NCBI RefSeq assembly: GCF_016650635.1
Contig: NZ_JAEKFI010000003.1
Coordinates: 1,054,001-1,118,000 of the forward strand
Origin: Pseudomonas sp. TH43
GTDB taxonomy: Bacteria; Pseudomonadota; Gammaproteobacteria; Pseudomonadales; Pseudomonadaceae
DNA: 64,000 nt
Direction of reading: 5' to 3'
The notes below the pieces were generated by a model. The model was given only the letters and a program-made list of their open reading frames with translations. It ran no database searches and was not told the origin of the DNA. This document shows positions 26,449-37,551 of the stretch, piece by piece; position 1 is the first letter of the stretch; every line of letters starts with the position of its first letter. A program made the translations under genes and the position numbers.

Positions 26449-26985
26449 TTAGAAGTCCGCGTCCCAATCCACCTTCATCTCGCCCGCGGCCAGATCGACT
26501 GCCAACACACATTGGCCCGTATAGGGCAACAAGCGTTCGCGATCATCCAGGCTGCCAGCGCAAGGCTTGACTACCATTACATCATTGGCGCCGGTTTCCA
26601 GAAGATGGTCGACTTTCCCGAGCATTTGCCCCAGTTGATCGATAACCTTCAGACCTTCCAGCTGGTACCAGTAGTACTCGCCGTCGGTCAATTCAGGGAA
26701 CAGGTTGCGCGGCACGCAGATCTCATAACCGGCCAGAAGACGAGCTTCTTCACGATCATCAAGACCCTTGAGCTTTGCGACCAGGAACTTATCGCTCCCG
26801 CGTCCACTGACCAGCTCGACCTGTTTGACATTGCCTTCACGCTTGAGCGTCCAGGTTTTGTACTGCAACAGGTTTTCAGTCGGATCAGTAAAGGAATAAA
26901 CCTTCACTTCGCCGCGAACGCCATGAACAGAATAAATTTTGCCAATAACGATCAAATCATCGGCAACAGCAGGCGTCGCGTTCAT
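26449..26985 (-). CDS. rimM: 16S rRNA processing protein RimM
   Basis: 30S assembly factor that binds S19. 178 residues: N-terminal RimM domain ([20 protein letters not shown]) and C-terminal PRC-barrel ([33 protein letters not shown]). It lies between rpsP (five-base gap) and trmD (two-base gap), so all three are clearly cotranscribed. Confidence 0.96.
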   Translation of the reverse strand: MNATPAVADDLIVIGKIYSVHGVRGEVKVYSFTDPTENLLQYKTWTLKREGNVKQVELVSGRGSDKFLVAKLKGLDDREEARLLAGYEICVPRNLFPELTDGEYYWYQLEGLKVIDQLGQMLGKVDHLLETGANDVMVVKPCAGSLDDRERLLPYTGQCVLAVDLAAGEMKVDWDADF

Positions 26986-26990
26986 ATTGC

Positions 26991-27242
26991 TCAGGCCGCA
27001 GCCTTTGCAGATTCCTTCAGCAACTGAGCAACACGCTCAGAAGGCTGTGCACCAACGCTCAGCCAGTAGGCTACGCGCTCTTGGTTCACGGACAGACGGA
27101 TTTCCTGACCACGGGCAACAGGGTTGAAGAAACCAACCTGTTCTTTGTGGGAGCCGTCACGCGGGTTACGCGAGTCGGTTACGGTCAGGTGGTAAAACGG
27201 GCGCTTTTTGGAGCCGCCAAGGGCAAGACGGATTGTTAGCAT
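26991..27242 (-). CDS. rpsP: 30S ribosomal protein S16
   Basis: Small-subunit assembly protein, 83 residues, with [20 protein letters not shown] and the TDSRNPRDG segment. It is the first gene of the operon; CAGGAACGATGTTCAC precedes the ATG. A likely sigma-70 promoter lies about 75-100 bases upstream. Confidence 0.97.
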   Translation of the reverse strand: MLTIRLALGGSKKRPFYHLTVTDSRNPRDGSHKEQVGFFNPVARGQEIRLSVNQERVAYWLSVGAQPSERVAQLLKESAKAAA

Positions 27243-27314
27243 GTGAACATCGTTCCTGTAGTCGGTGCTGCAAATCTAAATGCACAGCGGGCATGGGTGC
27301 CCGAAAGGCCGCAT

Positions 27315-27342
27315 ATTCTAAGGAATATCCGGACTTTTGCAA
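27315..27342 (-). promoter_or_regulatory. Putative sigma-70 promoter of the rpsP operon
   Basis: On the minus strand, TTGCAA (27337-27342) and TAGAAT (27315-27320) are separated by 16 bases. The leader to the rpsP start would be about 65-70 bases. Confidence 0.5.
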
Positions 27343-27491
27343 ATGACTTTTTCCGGCGCCTATGGCATGCCGTGCAGATTTGCATATAGAGCCGTCGATG
27401 AAAACGGCCAGTCAGCTCCCGCCGAGTGCGGGTTTGCTGTTGATCCCGCGTCCTTGCGGGGCCTGCGCCGGTGCGACGACCGGCCAGTTTT

Positions 27492-28868
<1,377 letters not shown>

Positions 28869-29078
28869 TGCGCGATCCTTTCAGGCCCTGTGTAGACCGG
28901 GATAATGGCGGCCCAGACCGGAATCAACATGTGCTCGGCGAGCCTGCGGCGTGGGCAGGTCGCGGATTATAGCGAAGACTGCGTCTGGCGGACACCTCGC
29001 TGTCAGCTTCCTGAGTCTTTCGTGTCATGGCGGTTCTATGCCAAACTCAGCCCCTTTCGGGCTTGCCTAACAGGATTT

Positions 29079-29891
29079 ATGCTCCCCTTGTCACCCAGTT
29101 TGCTGACCACCCTCGCCGCCGCCCTTCTATACGCCGCTGCGACCTTTTATCAGAGCACCCGTCTGGCCACCGGCGCCAAGGCGAACAAGCGCCTGCTGGT
29201 TACGCTCGGAATCCTTGCCGTGCTGGCCCACAGCGCCAGCCTGCTCACGCATTTGCTGACACCGATCGGTCTGGGCCTGGATTTCTTCAGCGCCTCCAGC
29301 CTGATTGCGGCGGCGGTGATCGCCCTGACCCTGATTGCCTGCTCGCGGATCCCGGTGGAGAACCTGCTGGTGCTGCTGTTCCCGCTCGGCGCGATTACCG
29401 TGCTGCTGGCGCAGTTCGCGCCGGCCGGTACGGTGCAGATCATCGATGAAGAGCCGGGCATCCTCGCGCACATTCTGTTGTCGATCCTCGCCTACGGCAT
29501 GTTCACCATCGCGGTGTTCCAGGCGCTGCTGCTGCTGGTGCAAGACCACCAGCTCAAGCACAAGCACCCGTCCGGGCTGATCAAGAACTTCCCGCCGCTG
29601 CAAACCATGGAAAGCCTGCTGTTCGGTTTCCTCTGGGCCGGCTGGACGCTGTTGTCGCTGTCGCTGATCTCCGGCTGGCTGTTCGTCGAGAACCTGTTTG
29701 CCCAGCATCTGGTGCACAAGACCCTGCTCGCGTGCCTGGCCTGGATTGTCTTCAGCGTGCTGCTGTGGGGACGCAATCGTCTCGGCTGGCGTGGCCACAA
29801 GGCGATTCGCTGGACCCTCGCCGGTTTCTGTCTGCTGATGTTGGCGTATTTCGGCAGCAAACTGGTTCGTGAATACATCCTGCACATCTGA
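29079..29891 (+). CDS. ypjD: YpjD/CcsA-like inner membrane protein
   Basis: 270 residues with about eight membrane spans, of the cytochrome c assembly (CcsA/CcmC-like) superfamily. The ATG at 29079 follows AACAGGA and opens directly into the first span (LTTLAAALLYAAATFYQS). The WAGWTLLSLSLISGWLF segment lies in the position of the family's tryptophan-rich region. The order ffh (divergent), ypjD, CNNM transporter is the same as in E. coli. A role in haem handling is assumed for the superfamily but not shown for YpjD. Confidence 0.87.
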   Translation: MLPLSPSLLTTLAAALLYAAATFYQSTRLATGAKANKRLLVTLGILAVLAHSASLLTHLLTPIGLGLDFFSASSLIAAAVIALTLIACSRIPVENLLVLLFPLGAITVLLAQFAPAGTVQIIDEEPGILAHILLSILAYGMFTIAVFQALLLLVQDHQLKHKHPSGLIKNFPPLQTMESLLFGFLWAGWTLLSLSLISGWLFVENLFAQHLVHKTLLACLAWIVFSVLLWGRNRLGWRGHKAIRWTLAGFCLLMLAYFGSKLVREYILHI

Positions 29892-29903
29892 CGGGCGGCA
29901 TAA

Positions 29904-31145
29904 ATGGACGGTTTGCCCATAGGGCCGATGCTTGCGGTATTTGTCCTGCTGATTCTGTGGTCGGGGCTGTTTACCGCCATCGAAAATGCGCAGCAACATC
30001 TACTCGCACAACGCATCGCCTCGCGCGCCAGCGATAAACCGCTGGCGAAGCTGGGCTTCCCGCTCGACAGTCTGATCCTCTGCAACACCTTGTGCCGTGC
30101 GCTTGCGGTCGTGATTGCGACGTTGCTGGCAATTTTCCTCTGCGAAGAAAACGGCCCTTGGGCAGCATGCCTTGGCGCCGGCGCTATTTTGCTGGTGTTC
30201 GCCGATTACTTCCCGCGCACCGTCGCTAAGCGTTATCCGGACGCCGTACTGGCTTTCGGCAACTCTTTCCTGGCCGTGCCGCTGAAGCTCATTTACCCGA
30301 TTGCCTGGCTGTTCAGTCGCATCAGTGGCTTGCTGATGAGCCCGTTTACACGCAAGGCACAAGTGGTGCAGCAGAGCGAAGATGACTTGCCTGCCGACCG
30401 TCACGACGACGCGGAGCACCCGGTGCACGCGCATCCGGTTTCGGGGATCCACGCGCTGGACAACATCACCGTCAATGACATTCTGGTGCCGCGCAGCGAT
30501 GTCGACGGTATCAATCTCGACGATTCGATCGAAGAGATCATCGAACAACTGCGCCACAACAAACGCACGCGCCTGCCGGTATTTCACAGTGACATCAATC
30601 AGGTCGAGGCGGTGCTCAATACCCGGCAGATCCGTCATCTGCTGAACAATGGTGATCTGACTATCGAAGCGCTGTTGGCGGCCAGCTACGAGCCTTATTT
30701 CGTTCCGGAAAGTACGCCGTTGCAACTGCAACTGTTGAACTTCCACAAGCAACAGCGGCGACTGGGCATGGTGGTGGACGAGTACGGCGAAGTGCTCGGC
30801 ATCGTCACACTGGAAGACATTCTCGAAGAAATCGTTGGCGAGTTTGAAAGCGAGCACAGCCTCGATAACCCGCATATTCATCCACAGGCTGATGGCCGAA
30901 TGGTGATTGACGGGGCGGCGTCGATCCGTGAATTGAACAAGTGCCTGGGCTGGCACTTGCCGAGCGATGGGCCGAAGACGCTGAATGGTCTGGTGACCGA
31001 AGCGCTTGAGACCATCCCGGACAGTGCGGTTTGCCTGAAGATTGGGCGGTATCGGCTGGAGATTCTCGAGACTGAGGATAATCGGGTGAGCAAGGTGTTG
31101 ATCTGGCATACCTCTTCAGTGCCAGCTCTGGTGCCTGTCAGATAA
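29904..31145 (+). CDS. CNNM/CorB-type transporter with DUF21, CBS pair and CorC/HlyC domain
   Basis: 413 residues, close to E. coli YfjD (CorB), implicated in Mg2+/Co2+ homeostasis. An N-terminal DUF21 membrane domain with about three to four spans covers 1-150 (ILWSGLFTAIENAQQH). Two CBS domains follow at about 185-310 (NDILVPRSDVDGIN, GMVVDEYGEVLGIVTLEDIL), then a C-terminal CorC_HlyC domain (DGRMVIDGAASIRELNKCLG). It starts 12 bases after ypjD, so the two are probably one operon. Transport direction is not settled for the family. Confidence 0.9.
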   Translation: MDGLPIGPMLAVFVLLILWSGLFTAIENAQQHLLAQRIASRASDKPLAKLGFPLDSLILCNTLCRALAVVIATLLAIFLCEENGPWAACLGAGAILLVFADYFPRTVAKRYPDAVLAFGNSFLAVPLKLIYPIAWLFSRISGLLMSPFTRKAQVVQQSEDDLPADRHDDAEHPVHAHPVSGIHALDNITVNDILVPRSDVDGINLDDSIEEIIEQLRHNKRTRLPVFHSDINQVEAVLNTRQIRHLLNNGDLTIEALLAASYEPYFVPESTPLQLQLLNFHKQQRRLGMVVDEYGEVLGIVTLEDILEEIVGEFESEHSLDNPHIHPQADGRMVIDGAASIRELNKCLGWHLPSDGPKTLNGLVTEALETIPDSAVCLKIGRYRLEILETEDNRVSKVLIWHTSSVPALVPVR

Positions 31146-31146
31146 A

Positions 31147-31228
31147 ATCAAAAGATCGCAGCCTGCGGCAGCTCCTACATTTGGAATGCGTCCCCATGTA
31201 GGATCTGCCGCAGGCTGCGATCTTTTTG
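31147..31228. repeat. Inverted REP pair (GATCGCAGCCTGCGG type)
   Basis: ATCAAAAGATCGCAGCCTGC and its reverse complement flank a short loop. This is a second REP family, different in sequence from the GAGCAGGCTC type. Confidence 0.85.
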
Positions 31229-31231
31229 CTC

Positions 31232-31261
31232 TTGTTCAATCGTTAGCCCCCTTCCTATAAT
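31232..31261 (+). promoter_or_regulatory. Putative sigma-70 promoter upstream of the MHS transporter gene
   Basis: TTGTTC (31232-31237) and a perfect TATAAT (31256-31261), 18 bases apart. The leader to the start codon would be about 180 bases, in a gene-free stretch of 300 bases otherwise without clear structure. Confidence 0.5.
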
Positions 31262-31447
31262 CGGATCAGCTTACCCAAGCTTCGCCGAACCGCGTGCTTA
31301 TCCCGCACTAGACCGGTTTTGGCCATTTCCGCTGTACTCCGACGACTGTTCCTACTCGAAACAGCGCTCGCGCCTCATCCCACATCCCTGGGTGTTCGAC
31401 CATAATAATTCGCTCCAACGGAGCTCATGACTGTCAGGGATCACCGC

Positions 31448-32764
31448 ATGACGACCAGTACCGCTTACAGCGACACCGCGCCTGCCCAACCGACCAATTC
31501 CGCCACGCGCGTGGCCACGGCGAGTTTTATCGGCACGGCCATCGAGTTCTACGACTTCTACGTCTACGCCACCGCTGCTGCACTGGTGATCGGGCCGGTG
31601 TTCTTTCCGCAGACCTCCGGCACCGCACAGATGCTCTCGGCGTTTCTCACTTTCGGCATTGCCTTCCTCGCGCGACCTCTGGGCTCGGCGTTGTTCGGCC
31701 ATTTCGGTGACCGTATCGGGCGCAAGTCCACATTGGTCGCCTCGTTACTGCTGATGGGTGTTTGTACAACATTGATCGGCGTGCTGCCGGGTTACGCCAG
31801 CATCGGCGCCTGGGCACCGATCCTGTTGTGCGTGCTGCGCTTTGGTCAGGGTTTGGGATTAGGCGGTGAATGGGGTGGCGCCGCGCTGCTGGCCACGGAA
31901 AACGCACCGAAGGGCAAACGGGCGTGGTTCGGCATGTTCCCGCAGCTCGGCCCTTCGATTGGTTTTCTCGCGGCCAACGGCTTGTTTCTGACCTTGGCCA
32001 TGACGCTCGATGATGAGCAATTCCGCAGCTGGGGCTGGCGTATTCCGTTTCTGCTCAGCGCCGTGCTGGTGATGGTCGGTCTGTACGTGCGATTGAAACT
32101 GCACGAAACCCCGGTGTTCGCCAATGCCATCGCCCGTCAGGAACGGGTAAAAATGCCGCTGGTCGAGCTGTTCAGCCAATACTGGGCGCCAACCCTGCTG
32201 GGTGCGGCGGCGATGGTGGTTTGCTATGCGCTGTTCTATATCTCGACGGTGTTTTCCCTGAGCTACGGCGTGTCCACGCTTGGCTACAGCCGCGAAACCT
32301 TCCTTGGACTGCTGTGTTTTGCCGTGCTGTTCATGGCTGCCGCCACGCCGTTGTCCGCTTGGGCAAGTGACCGTTACGGGCGCAAACCGGTGCTGATCAT
32401 CGGTGGCGTGCTGGCGATTCTGTCGGGGTTTCTCATGGAGCCGTTGCTGACGCAGGGTTCAACCTGGGGCGTCGCGCTATTCCTGTGCATCGAGCTGTTT
32501 TTGATGGGCGTGACATTCGCGCCGATGGGGGCGCTGTTGCCGGAGCTGTTTCCGACCCACGTGCGTTATACCGGCGCATCGGCGGCGTATAACCTGGGCG
32601 GAATTGTCGGGGCCTCGGCGGCGCCGTTCTTCGCGCAAAAACTGGTGGCGATGGGCGGCTTGAGTTACGTCGGCGGGTATGTGTCGGGGGCGGCAGTGCT
32701 GAGTCTGATTGCGGTGCTGTGTTTGAAGGAAACGCGGGATAACGATCTGAATCAGGTGGCCTGA
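31448..32764 (+). CDS. MFS transporter, metabolite:H+ symporter (MHS) family
   Basis: 438 residues with twelve spans. MHS signatures are ASFIGTAIEFYDFYVYATAA near the first span, the loop FGHFGDRIGRKSTL, GLGLGGEWGGAALLATENAP, and the second repeat's DRYGRKPVLI. Relatives carry dicarboxylates, shikimate, betaine or alpha-ketoglutarate; the substrate here is not evident and no catabolic genes adjoin it. The ATG at 31448 has CAGGGA eight bases upstream. An ATG at 31427 with GGAG in front is also possible and would add seven residues. Confidence 0.88.
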   Translation: MTTSTAYSDTAPAQPTNSATRVATASFIGTAIEFYDFYVYATAAALVIGPVFFPQTSGTAQMLSAFLTFGIAFLARPLGSALFGHFGDRIGRKSTLVASLLLMGVCTTLIGVLPGYASIGAWAPILLCVLRFGQGLGLGGEWGGAALLATENAPKGKRAWFGMFPQLGPSIGFLAANGLFLTLAMTLDDEQFRSWGWRIPFLLSAVLVMVGLYVRLKLHETPVFANAIARQERVKMPLVELFSQYWAPTLLGAAAMVVCYALFYISTVFSLSYGVSTLGYSRETFLGLLCFAVLFMAAATPLSAWASDRYGRKPVLIIGGVLAILSGFLMEPLLTQGSTWGVALFLCIELFLMGVTFAPMGALLPELFPTHVRYTGASAAYNLGGIVGASAAPFFAQKLVAMGGLSYVGGYVSGAAVLSLIAVLCLKETRDNDLNQVA

Positions 32765-32773
32765 TAGACCGCC

Positions 32774-32847
32774 ATCGCGGGCAAGCCTTGCTCCTACAGA
32801 TCAGCGTCGCAACGCGACCTTATGTAGGAGCAAAGCTTGCTCGCGAA
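32774..32847. repeat. Inverted REP pair
   Basis: ATCGCGGGCAAGCCTTGCTCC and a partly matching reverse complement TGTAGGAGCAAAGCTTGCTC, between the convergent MHS transporter and purT genes. Confidence 0.82.
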
Positions 32848-32861
32848 TGCCGCGACCCGAT

Positions 32862-34043
32862 TTAGAGTTCTACGACAACAGCCTGAGCAGCACGGGTCGC
32901 TTTGGCACGAGCAGCCTCGATCGACTCATCCCGCGCCAACGCCACGCCCATGCGGCGCTGACCGTTCACTTCCGGCTTGCCAAACAGGCGCAACGCCGTG
33001 TCCGGCTCGCTCAACGCCGCACCCAGATTGGCGAATGCCGTCTGAGTCGACTGCCCTTCCACCAGAATCACCGCCGAAGCCGATGGGCCGAACTGACGGA
33101 TCAGCGGCACTGGCAGGCCAAGAATGGCGCGGGCGTGCAGAGCGAACTGCGACAGATCCTGCGAAATCAGCGTCACCAGACCGGTGTCATGCGGACGCGG
33201 CGAGACTTCGCTGAACCATACCTGATCACCTTTGATGAACAGCTCAACACCGAACAGGCCACGGCCACCCAGCGCCTCAGTCACCGCTTTGGCAACACGC
33301 TCGGATTCCGCCAGAGCAATCGGGCTCATGGCTTGCGGCTGCCAGGATTCCTGGTAGTCGCCCTTCTCCTGACGGTGACCGACCGGCGCGCAGAATGTGG
33401 TGCCACCAACGTGACGCACGGTCAGCAGAGTGATTTCGTAGTCAAAATCGATGAAGCCTTCGATGATTACCCGACCTTTGCCGGCGCGCCCCCCCTCTTG
33501 CGCGTAATCCCAGGCTTTTTGCACGTCATCGGTGCTGCGCAGCAGGCTCTGGCCTTTGCCCGACGAGCTCATCACCGGTTTGACGACGCAAGGGAAACCC
33601 AAGTCCTCAACCGCTTTGCTGTAGTCCTCGAAGGTGTCGGCAAAGTGGTACGGCGAAGTCGGCAGATCCAGCTCTTCGGCGGCCAGACGACGGATGCCCT
33701 CACGGTTCATGGTCAATTGCGCAGCGCGAGCGGTCGGGATCACGGTGAAGCCTTCGGCCTCCAGTTCGACCAGCGTGGCGGTAGCGATGGCTTCGATTTC
33801 CGGCACGATGAAGTGCGGCTTCTCGGCTTCGATGACTGCACGCAGGGCAGCGCCGTCGAGCATGTTGATCACGTGGCTGCGATGGGCAACCTGCATGGCC
33901 GGCGCGTTGGCGTAGCGGTCAACGGCGATCACTTCAACGCCCAGGCGTTGCAATTCGATCACCACTTCCTTGCCCAACTCACCACAGCCACACAGCAATA
34001 CGCGGGTCGCGGTCGGCGACAATGGAGTTCCGATACGGGTCAT
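32862..34043 (-). CDS. purT: Formate-dependent phosphoribosylglycinamide formyltransferase
   Basis: ATP-grasp enzyme of purine synthesis that formylates GAR with formate and ATP. 393 residues, equal to the usual length. The N-terminal pre-ATP-grasp domain has [20 protein letters not shown]. The ATP-grasp region has [16 protein letters not shown], and the metal-binding end has [16 protein letters not shown]. It stands alone on the minus strand. It is the formate-using alternative to PurN. Confidence 0.96.
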   Translation of the reverse strand: MTRIGTPLSPTATRVLLCGCGELGKEVVIELQRLGVEVIAVDRYANAPAMQVAHRSHVINMLDGAALRAVIEAEKPHFIVPEIEAIATATLVELEAEGFTVIPTARAAQLTMNREGIRRLAAEELDLPTSPYHFADTFEDYSKAVEDLGFPCVVKPVMSSSGKGQSLLRSTDDVQKAWDYAQEGGRAGKGRVIIEGFIDFDYEITLLTVRHVGGTTFCAPVGHRQEKGDYQESWQPQAMSPIALAESERVAKAVTEALGGRGLFGVELFIKGDQVWFSEVSPRPHDTGLVTLISQDLSQFALHARAILGLPVPLIRQFGPSASAVILVEGQSTQTAFANLGAALSEPDTALRLFGKPEVNGQRRMGVALARDESIEAARAKATRAAQAVVVEL

Positions 34044-34089
34044 CTCAGGTCCTCAAAGAAGCGGATCATCGAGGAAAGCGACGCCAGAC

Positions 34090-34113
34090 GCGCTTTCCAT
34101 GGGGAGAAAGCGC
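34090..34113. terminator. Hairpin between the VUT protein gene and purT
   Basis: GCGCTTTC and GAAAGCGC pair around a short loop. It lies upstream of both coding starts on the purT side and beyond the stop of the VUT gene's opposite strand, so its role is uncertain; it may end a transcript arriving from the right. Confidence 0.4.
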
Positions 34114-34143
34114 GGCATTTTACATGAACGCGAGGGTTTGGCT

Positions 34144-34611
34144 TCAGCTGGCGACAGCCTGTTTGCGCTCGCGCCAGGCCATGATCAGCCAGACAGCGGT
34201 AACGCCGGCGAATTTCGAGGCCAGCGCGGTGATGATCACTGGCGGCGTCATCAGATCGATCATGCCGAAAAAGATGAAGGTATCGAGGGGAATGCTCAGC
34301 GCCGAACTGATCCACAAGCGGTCACGCAACGGCCGCTTGGTAACGCTGAACACCAGCCAATCGATGATTTCGGACACCGCGAACGCCGTGGCGCTGGCCA
34401 AAGCGATGGAGGGATCGGAGGTGACGTAGGACAGCACCAGCGCCGTCAGCATCGCCACCAGCGCACCATGACCGAAACGGGTTTGCACCATATCGCGCAG
34501 TATGAAGACCAAGCCGCCCCAAGCCGACCAGATGATGTCCAGGTGCGGCGCGGTGGAGAAGGCGAAGTTGATCAGCACGACACTGCTGATGTAGGCGATG
34601 AGGAAAATCAT
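34144..34611 (-). CDS. VUT/YhhQ-type queuosine-precursor transporter family protein
   Basis: 155 residues with about five membrane spans. It resembles the vitamin uptake transporter (VUT, YhhQ-like) family, some members of which import preQ0/preQ1: MIFLIAYISSVVLINFAFST, LVFILRDMVQTRFG, and SEIIDWLVFSVTKRPLRDRL. It is shorter than E. coli YhhQ (about 220). It is preceded by a REP pair and lies downstream of no obvious partner. The substrate is uncertain. Confidence 0.75.
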   Translation of the reverse strand: MIFLIAYISSVVLINFAFSTAPHLDIIWSAWGGLVFILRDMVQTRFGHGALVAMLTALVLSYVTSDPSIALASATAFAVSEIIDWLVFSVTKRPLRDRLWISSALSIPLDTFIFFGMIDLMTPPVIITALASKFAGVTAVWLIMAWRERKQAVAS

Positions 34612-34691
34612 GGGGGTGACCTGGCAGATTGGCGCACAGATTACTTGAGCGATGGTATTGCGCCAATAGTTGCAGTGACCTTAGCGACCTC

Positions 34692-34756
34692 TTCGCGAGC
34701 AGGCTCGCTCCCACCTTTGAAATGCATTCCAATGTGGGAGCGAGCCTGCTCGCGAA
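34692..34756. repeat. Inverted REP pair (GAGCAGGCTC type)
   Basis: TTCGCGAGCAGGCTCGCTCC and its reverse complement around a loop of about 23 bases, upstream of the VUT gene and beyond the DUF1289 stop. Confidence 0.88.
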
Positions 34757-34765
34757 AGCGCTGGT

Positions 34766-34981
34766 TCAGGCGCCTGATTTCCCGGGGATCATCCACACCA
34801 ACCCACTCGCCTTCGCCCGTTCATGACACAACCCCAGCACCACCCGGCGCTCGTCATTGTTCATGCGGCTCCAGCGCGTGATCTCTTCGACCGTACGCTG
34901 GCAGCCCGTGCAGATATCTTCCTCATCCAGCGCGCAGATATTCACGCACGGCGAGGCGACCGGTCTTTCGGGTGTAGTCAT
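34766..34981 (-). CDS. DUF1289 small cysteine-motif protein
   Basis: 71 residues with the DUF1289 pattern [20 protein letters not shown]: Cys12, Cys16, Cys24 and Cys27 could bind a metal or an Fe-S cluster. A conserved [15 protein letters not shown] helix follows. Its ATG overlaps the stop of the carbonic anhydrase-like gene by four bases (ATGA), so they are translationally coupled. No function is established for the family. Confidence 0.88.
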   Translation of the reverse strand: MTTPERPVASPCVNICALDEEDICTGCQRTVEEITRWSRMNNDERRVVLGLCHERAKASGLVWMIPGKSGA

Positions 34982-35502
34982 TCTTCCTGCTCAACCAGAT
35001 CACGCGCATAACGCTGGGAGTTATGCACATAGTGCGCGGCGCTGGCTTCGAGCATTTTCTTCTGCGGCTCGGTCAGTTCACGCACAACTTTGCCCGGCGA
35101 GCCCATCACTAGCGAACCATCAGGGATTTCCTTGCCTTCGCCGATCAGCGAATTGGCGCCGATGATGCAGTTCTTGCCAATCTTCGCGCCGTTCAAAATC
35201 ACCGCATTAATGCCGATCAGGCTGTAATCGCCAACCGTGCAGCCATGCAGCATGGCGTTGTGGCCGATGGTCACGCCGGTGCCGATGGTCAGCGGATAGC
35301 CCATGTCGGTATGCATCACCGTGCCGTCCTGCACATTGCTGTTCTTGCCGATCAGGATCAGTTCGTTGTCACCGCGTAGCACGGCGTTGAACCAGACGTT
35401 GGCGCCCTCTTCCAGTTTGACCTTGCCCACCAGCACGGCATTGGGGGCGACCCAGCTCTGTGGATGGGTGTCGACACGGGCGTCGCCCAAGCGGTATTTC
35501 AT
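34978..35502 (-). CDS. Gamma-class carbonic anhydrase-like protein (YrdA type)
   Basis: Left-handed beta-helix hexapeptide-repeat protein, 174 residues, trimeric in the family. The zinc ligands are His64, His81 and His86 ([18 protein letters not shown]). Hexapeptide repeats run through about 15-150. The ATG at 35502 has GAGGA seven bases upstream. Carbonic anhydrase activity is often weak or absent in YrdA-type members. Coupled to the DUF1289 gene downstream. Confidence 0.9.
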   Translation of the reverse strand: MKYRLGDARVDTHPQSWVAPNAVLVGKVKLEEGANVWFNAVLRGDNELILIGKNSNVQDGTVMHTDMGYPLTIGTGVTIGHNAMLHGCTVGDYSLIGINAVILNGAKIGKNCIIGANSLIGEGKEIPDGSLVMGSPGKVVRELTEPQKKMLEASAAHYVHNSQRYARDLVEQEE

Positions 35503-35564
35503 CTTGTTTTCCTCAGGGCTCACGGTGATTGGCCATTCGAACGATGGCTTCAGCCGTTGATGCT

Positions 35565-36164
35565 TCAGGTATTGATAAAGCTTTTCGGCGGCTGATGCAG
35601 GCTGATTTTCGCGTCATAGAGCAGGTTGATCAACTCGACGATCATGATCGCCGTCAGCCCCCAGATCTTGTATTCGCCGTAACGGTAACTGGGTACGTAC
35701 CAGCTGCGACCCTGGTAATCGATGCGATGGGTATGTTCGCGCGGGTCTTTGCGAAAGAACTCCAGCGGTACGCTAAATACCGCGGCGATTTCAGCATCGT
35801 TGGGCTGGTACTCGACAAAATCGGGGATCACGCCGACATAAGGCGTGACTTTGATGCCATGCAGGGAGATTAGCGGGCTTAGCGGGCCGATGATTTCAAC
35901 CAGTCCGGGCGGCAGGCCAATTTCCTCTTCGGCCTCACGCAAAGCGGTGAAGATCAAATCCGGGTCTTCCGGATCGCGACGCCCACCGGGGAAGGCAACT
36001 TCGCCGCCGTGGGTCGAGAGTCCGCTGGCACGCAGGGTCAATACCAGCTCCGGCTCGTCACTGCGGGTGATCGGCACCAGAACGGCGGCCTCGGGGAAAC
36101 GTTTGTCGGTCTCCAGCGTGCGCGGTGTGTGGTTGCTTACCCGATGCAGTAGCTCGTCCAGCAT
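35565..36164 (-). CDS. Nudix CoA pyrophosphatase (NudL/YeaB type)
   Basis: Hydrolyses CoA and derivatives to 3',5'-ADP and phosphopantetheine in the known family. 199 residues. A CoA-specific segment before the Nudix box ([20 protein letters not shown]) is followed by the box helix [12 protein letters not shown] at 73-84. The family end segment [16 protein letters not shown] is present. It precedes the gamma-carbonic anhydrase gene on the same strand. Confidence 0.9.
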   Translation of the reverse strand: MLDELLHRVSNHTPRTLETDKRFPEAAVLVPITRSDEPELVLTLRASGLSTHGGEVAFPGGRRDPEDPDLIFTALREAEEEIGLPPGLVEIIGPLSPLISLHGIKVTPYVGVIPDFVEYQPNDAEIAAVFSVPLEFFRKDPREHTHRIDYQGRSWYVPSYRYGEYKIWGLTAIMIVELINLLYDAKISLHQPPKSFINT

Positions 36165-36311
36165 GAGTGTTCTCGATCTGTGCCTTACCCCGCATCATGC
36201 ACCAATCAATGCAAGCGCCCAAGCCCCCGAAACCTGCCGTGTCGCGAAACGACAACTTGCCGACCGACACCGCTGCACGCCAAGATAGGCGCAGCATTCA
36301 GGAACCCCAGC

Positions 36312-36863
36312 ATGAAATTTTGCAGCCAGTGCGGTAACCCGGTCACCCAGCGCATTCCCGAAGGCGATTCGCGGCTGCGATTTGTCTGTGATAGCTGTCA
36401 GACCATTCACTATCAGAATCCCAACATCGTCGCCGGTTGTGTCGCAACCTGGGACACGAAGGTGTTGCTGTGCCGCCGCGCCATTGAACCGCGCCTCGGC
36501 TACTGGACGTTGCCCGCAGGTTTCATGGAAAACGGCGAGACCATCGAACAGGCCGCCATCCGCGAAACCGCCGAGGAAGCTTGCGCGCGGGTGCGCAACC
36601 TGAGCATCTACACATTGATCGACGTGCCGCACATCAGTCAGGTGCATGTGTTCTTTCGCGCCGAGCTGGTCGATCTGGACTTTTCTGCCGGCCCCGAGAG
36701 CCTCGAAGTGCAACTATTCGACGAAGCCGACATTCCTTGGGACGAGCTGGCTTTCCGCACGGTGGGACGTACCTTAGAATGCTTCTTCGCTGATCGGCGT
36801 GTTGAGGAGTATCCGGTTCGTTCGGAATCGATTCCGCCGCTGGTGCAGCCTGTCATTATTTGA
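36312..36863 (+). CDS. Nudix hydrolase with N-terminal zinc ribbon
   Basis: 183 residues from the ATG at 36312. A small zinc ribbon comes first (Cys4, Cys7, Cys26, Cys29 in CSQCG and CDSCQ), then a Nudix domain whose box runs from Gly70 (GFMENGETIEQAAIRETAEE). The arrangement recalls NudC-type NADH pyrophosphatases, but it is shorter and lacks the SQPWPFP motif, so the substrate is open. It is divergent from the NudL-type gene. An in-frame ATG 132 bases upstream adds residues unlike the family. Confidence 0.88.
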   Translation: MKFCSQCGNPVTQRIPEGDSRLRFVCDSCQTIHYQNPNIVAGCVATWDTKVLLCRRAIEPRLGYWTLPAGFMENGETIEQAAIRETAEEACARVRNLSIYTLIDVPHISQVHVFFRAELVDLDFSAGPESLEVQLFDEADIPWDELAFRTVGRTLECFFADRRVEEYPVRSESIPPLVQPVII

Positions 36864-36886
36864 TTCGGTGATGGCACCGGCTAGAA

Positions 36887-36920
36887 GATCAAAAGATCGC
36901 AGCCTGCGGCAGCTCCTACA
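36887..36920. repeat. Single REP arm (GATCGCAGCCTGCGG type)
   Basis: GATCAAAAGATCGCAGCCTG followed by CGGCAGCTCCTACA, with no inverted partner. It lies between the Nudix gene and the L,D-transpeptidase gene. Confidence 0.75.
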
Positions 36921-36958
36921 TAAAACCTGTTTGCGTCACTTCTTGGGGAATCGTTTCA

Positions 36959-37474
36959 ATGCGCTGGTTGCTTGCCCTGTTCTGCCTGTCGTTCGTTACC
37001 GTCTCCCAAGCGTCATTCGTGACCACCGTGACGCCTGCGAATACCCCGCTCATCGAAAAAGTCCTGGTACTCAAATCGGCTCATCAACTGCAGTTGATCG
37101 CCGACGGCAAGCCACTCAAGACCTATCGCATCTCGCTGGGCAAAGGCGCGAAAAAAGGTCCGAAACTGATTGAAGGCGACAAGCGCACACCGGAAGGTTT
37201 CTATTGGATCGACTGGCGCAAGACCAGCGACAAATTCAACCTGTCGATGCATATTTCCTACCCGAACATCAGCGATTCTGCACGCGCCCGACGTGAAGGC
37301 GTCGAACCTGGCGGGATGATCATGATCCACGGCACGCCGGATTCGGAAGAAACCCCGGAAGACCTGTTCCACACCCTCGACTGGACCGACGGCTGCGTCG
37401 CCATGCGCAACGTTGATATGCGCGAAGTGTGGAGTCTGGTGCCGGACGGCACGATGGTCGAAATCCGCCCTTAA
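36959..37474 (+). CDS. L,D-transpeptidase family protein (YkuD domain), periplasmic
   Basis: 171 residues. A signal peptide, MRWLLALFCLSFVTVSQA, precedes a YkuD domain. The catalytic motif is present: His124-Gly125 (IMIHGTPDS) and Cys146 in WTDGCVAMRNVDM. The domain fills the protein and there is no LysM. Such enzymes make 3-3 crosslinks or attach proteins to murein; which of these applies here is unknown. It is monocistronic. Confidence 0.88.
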   Translation: MRWLLALFCLSFVTVSQASFVTTVTPANTPLIEKVLVLKSAHQLQLIADGKPLKTYRISLGKGAKKGPKLIEGDKRTPEGFYWIDWRKTSDKFNLSMHISYPNISDSARARREGVEPGGMIMIHGTPDSEETPEDLFHTLDWTDGCVAMRNVDMREVWSLVPDGTMVEIRP

Positions 37475-37551
37475 CCTATGGCGACGTTTCGCTAAATCCC
37501 CTCACCATAAAGTGCTCATTCAGCTGTACCGCTGGTCACCCGCAAAAAAAT

